From positions 172 to 58,837 of the forward strand of contig NZ_KB903635.1 in NCBI RefSeq assembly GCF_000379725.1: a stretch of DNA of 58,666 nucleotides. The letters are read 5' to 3'. Shown in pieces: positions 1 to 8,700 of this stretch (positions within the stretch are counted from its first letter, which is position 1; the number at the start of each line of letters is the position of its first letter). Below the pieces are notes generated by a model. That model made no database searches and had not been told where the DNA came from. It saw nothing but the letters and a program-made list of their open reading frames with translations. Both the position numbers and the translations under genes were made by a program. The stretch is from Cytophaga aurantiaca DSM 3654. GTDB lineage: Bacteria; Bacteroidota; Bacteroidia; Cytophagales; Cytophagaceae.

Positions 1-798
1 ATTGCAGTAACAGTAAATGCATTGCCAACTGCAACGATCACAGCTTCGGGTTCTACAAGCATTCCGGCAGGTGGAAGCGTTATCTTGAATGCAAATACTG
101 GATCTGGATTAACATACAAATGGTTTAAAGGTTCAACTCAGGTTGGGACAGCCTCATCGTATACAGCTACAACAGCAGGTAGTTATGTGGTAGAAGTAAC
201 AAATGGAAATAATTGCAAAGCTACTTCACTTGCAACGGATGTAAATTCTGCAGCGAATCAGCCTTCTGTAATTGCGATCACTTCACCAGTAGCAAATACA
301 ACGGTTGTAGGAACAATTACGATTTCAGCAGATATTTCAGATCCGGATGGTACGATTATAGCAGTTGAATATCTGGATGGCAATACGGTGATCGGATCAA
401 GTACAACTGCTCCATACAGCTACGACTGGACAACACCAGGTGGTGGTTCACATGTAATTACGGTGCGTGTAACCGATAGCAACGGTGGTGTAACAACTTC
501 TGCTCCGGTAACTGTAACAAGCAGTTCAATCAGTACGGGTGTAACAAATGGTAATAATGCATATGCAAATGTTTATCCAATACCTGCAAGAGATGAAGTG
601 ATTGTTGAAACTGAAATTGATCTTACCAACGCACAGGTGAAAGTAACAAACGCATTGGGAGAAGAAGTATCTCTATCAACTACTGTTCAGGGTAAAAATG
701 CACAATTAAATGTGAGTGGATTGGCTGACGGTGCATACATCTTACTGATCACTGAGGATTCAAACATTATAACAAAGAAGATTATTATTGCACACTAG
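1..798 (+). CDS. C-terminal part of a T9SS-secreted multi-domain protein (5' end outside window)
   Basis: The frame is open from base 1, so this is the tail of a longer secreted protein. Residues about 8-80 form an Ig-like module (CHU_C-associated type, with a central WF and one Cys). About 85-175 form a second Ig-like bacterial adhesion module with the pattern I-x-S/D-P-D-G-T and VTVR-TDSNGG. The last ~85 residues are a T9SS type A sorting domain: YPIPARDEV, an LGEEV turn, LADGAYIL and a final KKIII strand. Such proteins are exported by Sec, cross the outer membrane by T9SS and are released or anchored at the surface. The catalytic or binding part is upstream and cannot be named. A strong terminator follows. 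Confidence 0.85.
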   Translation: MAVTVNALPTATITASGSTSIPAGGSVILNANTGSGLTYKWFKGSTQVGTASSYTATTAGSYVVEVTNGNNCKATSLATDVNSAANQPSVIAITSPVANTTVVGTITISADISDPDGTIIAVEYLDGNTVIGSSTTAPYSYDWTTPGGGSHVITVRVTDSNGGVTTSAPVTVTSSSISTGVTNGNNAYANVYPIPARDEVIVETEIDLTNAQVKVTNALGEEVSLSTTVQGKNAQLNVSGLADGAYILLITEDSNIITKKIIIAH

Positions 799-827
799 TA
801 TTTTATACAATATATAATTGATTTAAT

Positions 828-863
828 AAAAGCCTTCCCGCTAATAATGGGAAGGCTTTTTTA
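828..863 (+). terminator. Rho-independent terminator
   Basis: A 10-bp perfect stem (aagccttccc with gggaaggctt), a 9-nt loop and a T-run follow the stop codon of the T9SS protein by about 30 bp. Confidence 0.9.
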
Positions 864-1058
864 TGTCTAAATGTATCTGTTTAATTGTTTGTAGAAACGT
901 AATTTATTACGTCTTAAAACCCGGAATAATTTAACCTTTTAATGAAATTATAGTATTGTTTAATTGAATCCTCCAATTAATTTTTCATGTGATTTTAAGT
1001 CTCCAGTTATTTGTGTATACTTGTTACAACGTATACTTTTCAAAACGATCGTTTTTTT

Positions 1059-2810
1059 ATGCCTGGTACGAAGAAAGCCAATGAGGAATTGCTTGAAGAT
1101 CAACTGGAGCAGGCCTATCAGGGGCGTATAAATAATATTAAAGAAAGTTTTGAAGGTGTTCTTTCCGTTTTAAAAATTTCGAAAGCACAAAAAAACGAAC
1201 GTATTGAAGCCCGTTCACATAATTATCTGGGCTTACTCTATATGATTCAGGGGGATCATATCAAATCGATTACACATTCTAAACAGGCATTACATTATTT
1301 TCAACGGGTACAAAGTCTGAAAGAAATTGCCGATGCAAAATTTAATATTGCCAGCTCCTTATACAAAACAGATAATTTTCATGATGGATTGAAAGGCTTG
1401 CTTGAGTGTCGCCAGATCTATCAAAGTATTGGCGATGGCAGCAGCGAATGCCGGGCATTAAAATCCATTGCAACTATATATGAGTATTGGGGGGATCTTA
1501 ATAAAGCTTTTCTGATCTATAAAGAATGCATTGAACTGGCCACCAAACATGGCGACCTTGCTATGTTGTCAAATGCATACAATCCGATTTCGGGATTGTA
1601 TCTGAAACGTGGTGATATTGAAACTGCCACAAAGATCTCCGATAAAAGTATTGCCATAAAAAAGAAAATAAAAGATGAACGTGGACTGGCATATTCGATT
1701 TATGGAAAAGGAAAAGTATTTTTTGCACAACAAAAATTAGATCGGGCAGAAAAGTGTTTTTTAGAAAGTCTGGCCTTGCAGCAGAAGTTTGGCGACAAGC
1801 TGGGAGAGGGGATGGTACTGAATAAATTAGGACTCACGTATATCGGTAAAAAGAAATATGCTCAGGCTGAAAGCATTTTGAAGCAAGCAATTGTGTTAGC
1901 TAACAAGCACAATGTAAAAGTTAATCTCTTTAAGACCTATCAGAGTTTATATACCTTGTATAAAATTCTGGGTGATGAAACAAAGGCACTGCACAGTCTT
2001 GAACAATTTATTTTACATAAAGAAAGTAATGTTCGTTCGCATACAGCTGATATCATTAAAAGTTACGAGGCGGCAAATGAAATATATAAATTAGAGAAAG
2101 ACACGAAAGCGCAGATGGATTATCTGGAGATCGTGCAAAAGAAAAATACAGAACTGGATTCTTTTTTTTACAGAGTCTCTCACGATCTGAAAGGTCCGAT
2201 TTCTTCTTTACTTGGTTTAAATGCCTTGATTGAACACGAACAGTTTGATGAAGAAGCGTTGAAGTATTTTAATATGTATAAAAAACTTTCAACGCGTATC
2301 GATACAATCGTGATGGATCTGATCAATATCACGCGTATCAGTTCTCACGAGATTGTTCCTGTTCAGATCGATTTTATGCAGCTGATCGAAGAGTGTATTC
2401 ATTCGTATTCATACTTTGATAATTTTGACCGAATCGAGTTTCAGATAGAAGTTGAAGAAGCAATTGATTTTAAATCAGAATGGGTGATCGTAAATACCAT
2501 CCTGCAGAATTTGATCGAAAACTCAATTAAGTATATCCGTACGGCTATAAGAAAACCCTATGTATTGGTGCAGGTATATACTGAAGGAAGTTTGTTATAT
2601 ATTAAAGTGACGGATAACGGCCAGGGAATTTCTGAAGAATACCAGGAACGGATCTACGATATGTTTTTCAGAGCGAATGATAAAGCTTCAGGTTCCGGTT
2701 TGGGATTATATATATTAAAGCGGGCAGTAGAACGTTTGCAGGGCAAGGTAAGCCTGCAATCCGAAGCGGGCAAAGGAACGACATTTACGGTTTGCATTAA
2801 AGGAGCTTAA
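1059..2810 (+). CDS. TPR-containing sensor histidine kinase, cytoplasmic
   Basis: About 583 residues. The N-terminal ~340 residues are tandem tetratricopeptide repeats (recurrent A-x-LG-x-Y and KALHYF-like helices). A HisKA domain follows, with the phospho-acceptor His at about residue 375 in SHDLKGP, then an HATPase_c domain with N box NLIENSIKY, G1 DNGQGI and G2 SGSGLGL. No signal peptide or membrane segment is visible, so it probably senses an intracellular or protein-borne signal through the TPRs. I chose the ATG at 1059 (MPGTKK); the frame extends upstream only to a TTG at 1011. No response regulator gene is adjacent, so its partner is unknown. TPR-kinases of this build are common in Bacteroidetes. 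Confidence 0.88.
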   Translation: MPGTKKANEELLEDQLEQAYQGRINNIKESFEGVLSVLKISKAQKNERIEARSHNYLGLLYMIQGDHIKSITHSKQALHYFQRVQSLKEIADAKFNIASSLYKTDNFHDGLKGLLECRQIYQSIGDGSSECRALKSIATIYEYWGDLNKAFLIYKECIELATKHGDLAMLSNAYNPISGLYLKRGDIETATKISDKSIAIKKKIKDERGLAYSIYGKGKVFFAQQKLDRAEKCFLESLALQQKFGDKLGEGMVLNKLGLTYIGKKKYAQAESILKQAIVLANKHNVKVNLFKTYQSLYTLYKILGDETKALHSLEQFILHKESNVRSHTADIIKSYEAANEIYKLEKDTKAQMDYLEIVQKKNTELDSFFYRVSHDLKGPISSLLGLNALIEHEQFDEEALKYFNMYKKLSTRIDTIVMDLINITRISSHEIVPVQIDFMQLIEECIHSYSYFDNFDRIEFQIEVEEAIDFKSEWVIVNTILQNLIENSIKYIRTAIRKPYVLVQVYTEGSLLYIKVTDNGQGISEEYQERIYDMFFRANDKASGSGLGLYILKRAVERLQGKVSLQSEAGKGTTFTVCIKGA

Positions 2811-2878
2811 TAAAATAAATAAGTGGGATTTTATTTTTAAATTAGAATATCCAGTTTTTCATTTTTACCAATACAGCT

Positions 2879-3505
2879 ATGAAATATATTTTATTCATAA
2901 CATTCGTTCTTACTTTGTTTTCTTGTAAGACGAGTGATAAAGAAATAACAGAGGCTACAGAGGATCAGTCTAAAATATTCCGAATTTTTCTGAAAAAGTT
3001 CAAGCCCCTCGATCTTCCTTTTATATTCAGATATGGCAATGAAGGGGATATTCTGGATTTTGAAAAGATGACTGCAGCTGATCCAAATTCTGCAGATAGT
3101 ATTTTTATAAAATCGGATTATTTAAGTAGTGTCAAATATTATGGCATGCTAAAAGACACATCGAAGTTTTTTTCTTTGATCTGTTTTTATCCTGCTGATA
3201 GTTATTATCCGATGCTGATCACTTTTGATAAAAATGGCAATCGCATTGATGAAACCTCGTTGATCGTTAATGGCTGTGGTGGCGACTGCGGATTGGAATA
3301 CTGTTCGGAAACAGGGATCATAAATGAAGACCTTTCGATCCGGTGTGTGGATACAGTAAGATGGAAATTTTCCTGTGACAGCTTGGGAGAACCGATCCCC
3401 GACAGCGATATTGTTTGGGTAGATACAAAAAATGGAAAAATAACAAAGAATGGTAAACTGATCATGAAGAATGAGCAGCAACAGAAATATCGTGAGAATC
3501 TTTAA
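2879..3505 (+). CDS. Hypothetical lipoprotein
   Basis: 208 residues with a typical lipoprotein signal (MKYILFITF then LFSC, predicted lipidated Cys at residue 16). The mature part is polar, with a Cys-rich stretch near residues 134-144 (NGCGGDCGLEYC). I do not recognise a family. It lies 70 bp after the TPR kinase on the same strand; a functional link is possible but not shown. Probable location: periplasmic face of the inner or outer membrane. Confidence 0.75.
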   Translation: MKYILFITFVLTLFSCKTSDKEITEATEDQSKIFRIFLKKFKPLDLPFIFRYGNEGDILDFEKMTAADPNSADSIFIKSDYLSSVKYYGMLKDTSKFFSLICFYPADSYYPMLITFDKNGNRIDETSLIVNGCGGDCGLEYCSETGIINEDLSIRCVDTVRWKFSCDSLGEPIPDSDIVWVDTKNGKITKNGKLIMKNEQQQKYRENL

Positions 3506-3579
3506 CTCATAATTATTCCGGATTATAGATTTTTTAGCGCCTTTATCTTTGTGTATGATCTGGCCTTACCTATTTTAGA

Positions 3580-3645
3580 ACCACTGTTATCCCATATCTA
3601 TCCCACATCTATCTCATGTATAAGTCATATGAATAGTATAAGGAT
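3580..3645 (+). repeat. 11-bp phased CATAY array 1
   Basis: Successive 11-mers accactgttat, cccatatctat, cccacatctat, ctcatgtataa and gtcatatgaat follow one another with no gap, then decay (agtataaggat). The shared core is nnCAYRTnTAT. It lies about 115 bp upstream of the DoxX-like gene, reading in the same direction. A related array lies at 51888-51959 upstream of ilvC. Confidence 0.65.
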
Positions 3646-3747
3646 AACTTGTTACAGATATATTTCACATGCATTGTAACCTTTTTAGTTTAGCCCTTCT
3701 CTAATGTAGTATAAGTCAAATTATTTTAAACTTAAATTATAATAGAG

Positions 3748-4128
3748 ATGGAAAATTCCACATTAAATCAATCCATTAAGCCGGTATTCAATTTGTTAAA
3801 AGGTACTTTTGGTATTGTACCGATTGTTGCCGGGCTTGACAAATTTACCAATCTGTTAACCAATTGGGAAGAGTACATTCATCCGGGTGTTGTTGGAATG
3901 CTGCCGTTTTCTCCACATGTATTTATGATGATTGTGGGTGTTATTGAAATTATTGCAGGAGTTATTGTGTTGAAGAAAACAGAGATTGGCGGTTATATTG
4001 TTGCTGCCTGGCTGACCTTAATTGCATTGACCTTGTTAGTAAGTCTGAAGTATATGGATGTTGCGGTGCGCGATCTTGTAATGGCAATCTCGGCATTTTC
4101 TTTGGCACGCATTGCTAAATTTATTTAA
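3748..4128 (+). CDS. Small DoxX-like integral membrane protein
   Basis: 126 residues with about four hydrophobic segments (near 17-33, 53-74, 80-100, 107-122). The pattern GLDKFTNLLTNWEEY near the start of the first segment and the MIVGVIEIIAG segment resemble DoxX/SURF4-type small membrane proteins. Molecular role unknown; some relatives act with quinone or redox enzymes. The gene starts with ATG and ends 22 bp before the sigma factor gene, so it may share a transcript with it and folE. Confidence 0.7.
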   Translation: MENSTLNQSIKPVFNLLKGTFGIVPIVAGLDKFTNLLTNWEEYIHPGVVGMLPFSPHVFMMIVGVIEIIAGVIVLKKTEIGGYIVAAWLTLIALTLLVSLKYMDVAVRDLVMAISAFSLARIAKFI

Positions 4129-4150
4129 TTGAAACTTTAAGGCATCTGTA

Positions 4151-4807
4151 ATGAAAGCATTTGAACAATACTCAGATTTAGAAATTGTACAAAAAATTCT
4201 GCAGGGTGAGACGGAATTATTTGAAATGATCATTCGTAGAAACAATTCGTTTTTATACAAAGTTGGTCGATCCTATAATTACAATCACGAGGATACGCAG
4301 GATTTGATGCAGGATACATACATAAATGCCTTTACGCATTTGTCCGGTTTTGAAAGCCGTTCCTCTTTTAAAACCTGGATCATTAAAATTATGCTCAATA
4401 ACTGTTTTAGAAAACAACAAAAATGGAGTTTTAAACATATAAGAGCAACAGAGATGAACGATGAATCGTTGCCAATGTTTTCGGGTCAGCAAGATACAGA
4501 CACAAACAAAACGGTTATGAATAAAGAGTTGAGTTTTGTAATTGAACATGCACTGCAGCAAGTGCCGGAAGATTACAGGATCGTATTTACATTGCGTGAA
4601 GTGAATGGGTTGAATGTAGCGGAGACATCGGATGCGTTGAATATAAGCGAGTCCAATGTGAAAGCCCGGTTGAACAGAGCAAAATCTATGTTACGGAAGG
4701 AAGTTGAAAAAACATATTCCGCAGAAGAAATATTTGAATTTAATCTTGTTTACTGTGACGCTATGGTTGAACGTGTCATGCAAAAACTTACAAACAGATC
4801 TTTATGA
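4151..4807 (+). CDS. ECF-type RNA polymerase sigma factor
   Basis: 218 residues. Region 2 spans about 20-90 with the DTQDLMQDTYINAF core and the promoter-melting segment SSFKTWIIKIMLNNC. Region 4 spans about 135-195 with the helix-turn-helix LNVAETSDALNISESNVKARLNRA. It is an extracytoplasmic-function (sigma-70 group 4) factor. No anti-sigma gene is adjacent. The last four bases (ATGA) overlap the start of folE, which suggests translational coupling. The ~30-residue tail after region 4 is longer than in a minimal ECF factor. Confidence 0.9.
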   Translation: MKAFEQYSDLEIVQKILQGETELFEMIIRRNNSFLYKVGRSYNYNHEDTQDLMQDTYINAFTHLSGFESRSSFKTWIIKIMLNNCFRKQQKWSFKHIRATEMNDESLPMFSGQQDTDTNKTVMNKELSFVIEHALQQVPEDYRIVFTLREVNGLNVAETSDALNISESNVKARLNRAKSMLRKEVEKTYSAEEIFEFNLVYCDAMVERVMQKLTNRSL

Positions 4808-5460
4808 GTGTACAAACAGAAACATATGATCTGATCGGAGATGATCACCTTTCAACGTCATCTGAAACGCCGCTTCGTAAAGATGCTTTTGATATCAATG
4901 ACGATCTGAAGATTACATTGATTCAGGAACACTTCAAAGAAATTATGCATATTCTTGGACTGGACCTAAATGACGACAGCTTAAAAGGAACACCGTATCG
5001 CGTAGCAAAAATGTATGTTAAAGAAATTTTCAGTGGTTTGAATCCGGAGAATAAACCAGAAGTTGCACTCTTTGAAAATAAGTATGACTATAGGGAGATG
5101 TTGATTGAAAAAGACATTACACTGTATTCCTACTGCGAACATCATTTTGTACCTATTGTTGGTAAAGCACACGTGGCCTACATCGCTAATGGAACTGTTA
5201 TTGGATTGTCAAAGATTAATAGACTGGTACAATATTACAGCAAACGTCCGCAAGTACAGGAGCGCTTAACCAATCAAATTGCAGAAGCATTAAAAGAAGC
5301 ATTGGGATCAGAGGATGTTGCAGTACTTATTGAAGCAGAACATCTCTGTGTCTCTTCACGCGGAATTAAAGACACAAATTCACGCACCATTACAGCATCG
5401 TATTCAGGTAAATTCAAAGAAGAAAAAACAAAAACAGAATTTATAGCATTGTTGAAATAG
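4804..5460 (+). CDS. folE: GTP cyclohydrolase I
   Basis: 218 residues, normal family length. It converts GTP to 7,8-dihydroneopterin triphosphate, the first step to tetrahydrofolate and other pterins, in the cytoplasm. Visible signatures: zinc-binding YCEHHFVP (Cys-His) and the second zinc Cys in EHLCVSSRGIKD, substrate-site GLSKINRLVQYYSKRPQVQERLT. The N-terminal ~45 residues are a non-conserved extension. It overlaps the ECF sigma gene by 4 bp. A clear terminator follows, so the doxX-like / sigma / folE set probably ends here. Confidence 0.96.
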   Translation: MSVQTETYDLIGDDHLSTSSETPLRKDAFDINDDLKITLIQEHFKEIMHILGLDLNDDSLKGTPYRVAKMYVKEIFSGLNPENKPEVALFENKYDYREMLIEKDITLYSYCEHHFVPIVGKAHVAYIANGTVIGLSKINRLVQYYSKRPQVQERLTNQIAEALKEALGSEDVAVLIEAEHLCVSSRGIKDTNSRTITASYSGKFKEEKTKTEFIALLK

Positions 5461-5495
5461 TGGTACAATGATCTGTGTTTGATAGATAGTATAAG

Positions 5496-5536
5496 AACGT
5501 CGTTGAAGTTTTAAACCTCAACGACGTTTGTTTTTA
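5496..5536 (+). terminator. Rho-independent terminator after folE
   Basis: Perfect 11-bp stem (aacgtcgttga with tcaacgacgtt), 11-nt loop, then tgttttt. The remaining bases up to 5732 show no gene; they are very AT-rich and must contain the promoter of the cellulase gene, but I cannot assign a clear -33/-7 pair. Confidence 0.9.
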
Positions 5537-5732
5537 ATCAGGATGTCCTCAATTTTAAAATTTTCACCATTTACTGCTTACTTTTATGAACTAAGTCCGT
5601 CTTTGCAGAAAACCCGCCCAGATTCAATATTTAGACTTTTATTAACAAATAATTGTATTTTTTGTATTTGTTAGAAATTTTTTATTAAATTGTTATACTA
5701 TATTAAGTTTTAATTGACTTTAACTAATAACT

Positions 5733-8700
5733 ATGGATATATTTTCTAACCTTCAGCGCAAGTTTGTCGTATTAGCGATGCTTTTATGCAGTGTACTTGC
5801 TGTGCATGCACAAACACCCGTAGCAAAATACGGGCAGTTAAAAATCTTCAACGGAAAGGTCTCCGATCAAAATGGCAATCCCGTGATATTACGTGGTATG
5901 TCCATGTTCTGGAGTGGCTATCCTGAAGGTGCTCCGTATTATAATGCCACAACCATTAACTGGTTACGCGATGACTGGTGTGTAGATGTAATTCGTGCTA
6001 CCATGTCTGTGGAGACAGGTTCAAGCACTTATATAAACAATCCGGCTACGGAATTAGCAAAAATAAAAACAGTTATTGATGCGTGTATAGCAAAAGGTAT
6101 ATATGTGATTGTCGATTTTCACTCGCATAATGCAGAGAATTATAAAGCACAGGCGAAAACATTTTTTACAGATATTGCTACAACCTATGGCAATAAGCCA
6201 AATATTTTATACGAGACATTTAATGAGCCGATCAATCAATCCTGGTCGGGTACTATTAAACCATACCACAATGAATTGATTCAAACCATTCGTGCGATAG
6301 ATCCGGATAACATTATTATCTGCGGAACAAGAACCTATTCACAAGATGTAGATGAAGCAGCAAATGATCCGGTTACGGGAACAAACATTGCATACACGCT
6401 TCACTATTATGCAAACTCTCATAAAGCTTCATTAAGACAAAAAGCTACAAATGCCTTGAATAAAGGTGTTGCAATTTTTGTAACAGAATATGGTACCTGT
6501 GATGCTTCGGGTAACGGTGGCTATAATGCAGCAGAATCTCAGACATGGTGGGATTTCTTAGAAGCAAATAAATTAAGTTCTTGTAACTGGGCAGTTGACA
6601 ATAAAAACGAAACTTCCGCAGCATTATCGACTTCAAGTCTTTCTAACTGGACTGCAGGGCAACTTACTCAATCCGGTACGCTTGTTAAAGCATACATCAA
6701 AGGGAAATGTAATTCTGTATTAGTAACAGGTTCACTTACGATTGCATTTGCAGGAAATAAAGTAAGTTACAATGCAGGTGATGCAGTAACAATGACTGCA
6801 ACAGCAACAATTTCTTCGGGAACAGTTGCGCGCGTAGATTATTATGACGGCACAACATTGTTGAGTTCAAAAACAACAAGTCCGTATACGCTTACAACAA
6901 CAACCTTATCTTCAGGTGGACATAATATTACAGCGAAGTCTTATAATGCAGCAGGTGCATTGGTTGCTGAGTCTCCTCTTTATACCATAAGTATTGTTGG
7001 TGCATCCAATGTGTCTACAACAGGTATTACGGATCAGTTTGAAACCGCAAAACAATTCTCTGAAGTAACAGGTGGTTCTGCAGATGCAAATTGTGCAACA
7101 GCTGATACGGGTGCTACAGCCGGTATATATTGGTTCGAAGATCGTAATCCTACTACCCCTTTCAAAGCAGAAGCAACAAGAACAGGTAATGGTACTTTAC
7201 AGTATTTGGTTTCACAAGCAGCAAATTCATATAATGTTGTAGGATTCAATTTTGGTACGTACTGTGTAGGTACTACCAGAAACAAGTATACATTAGACTT
7301 AACACAAAATGCTGTATTGAAATTAACCGTTTCAGCACCTACAACGAATACCGCAACACTGGATCTGAAATTTCAGATGAAAGATGCAGATGGTACAGTG
7401 ATTGCAATTAACAAATTGGTTTTATTGCCGAATGGTACCGTAGATGCTGCTAACTGGTATAAGTATGAAGTAGGTTTTAGTAAGAATCACGTAACACCGG
7501 ATTTCTTATCACTTACCCCTGGAAGCACAACAAACTTTGTATTTGATTTCAAAAATGCATTATCTATTAAGAACCCGAACAATCCAACGTTTCCGGCAGA
7601 TATCAATACAAACAATGCTGACTTTGATTTTTCTAAAGTAGTAGAAGTGGTGATTGTACCTGTGAATAAACTGGATACAGGTACGCCGAGTTATCAACCG
7701 CTTGCCTTTACAGATCAGAAAATTATATTTTCAGGTTTAAGTATGGGTGATCCTTCACTTGGTACAGATATCTGTACAACACCAAGAGCAATTACTACAA
7801 CAGACTTAACATACTGTGAAGATGCAACAGATGCTGTTGCTTTAACAGCAAAACCTGTATTAGGTTTGACATTGAAATGGTATACTGCTGCTACCGGTGG
7901 GGTAGCCAATACGGTGGCACCAATCCCGTCTACTTCTGTAGCTGGAGTAACAACGTATTATGTAAGTCAGTCTACATCTAGTCCGAATACATGTGAAGGT
8001 CCGCGTACACCATTAAAAGTTACCATTGTGGCACCTGCAACTGCCGATGCTGGAACAGCGCAAGCGATCACGGCTACAACTGCGACATTAACCGGTACAG
8101 GTTCTGCAGTTGGTACATGGTCTGTAGTAACGAAACCTGCGGCAGCAACCGTAACATTCAGCCCTTCAGCTACTGGCGCTTCTGTTACAGCAAGCGGATT
8201 AACCGTAGATGGTACCTATACATTTAAATATACAGTTACGGGCACTGCTCCATGTGCTGCTGCAAGTGCAACCGTAGATGTTGTTAAAACTACAGCTACA
8301 TGTGCAACACCAACAACAGCAAATGCCGGTACAGCACAAACAATCACGACAGCAACAACAGCTACTTTAACAGGTACAGGAACTTCAGTTGGTACCTGGA
8401 CTGTACAGACTAAACCTGCTGCAGCGACGGTGACAATCTCCGGCACAGGTGCTTCTGTAACAGCAAACGGTTTAACAGTTGATGGTACATATACTTTCTT
8501 ATATACAGTAACAGGTGTAGCTCCATGTGTGAATGCTACTTCAACAGTAAATGTTGTGAAGTCAACACCTACATGTACAACGCCTACAACCGCAAATGCC
8601 GGTACAGCACAAACGATCACTACAGCAACAACTGCTACTTTAACAGGTACAGGAACTGCAGTTGGTACGTGGACAGTACAAACAAAACCAGCAGCTGCTA

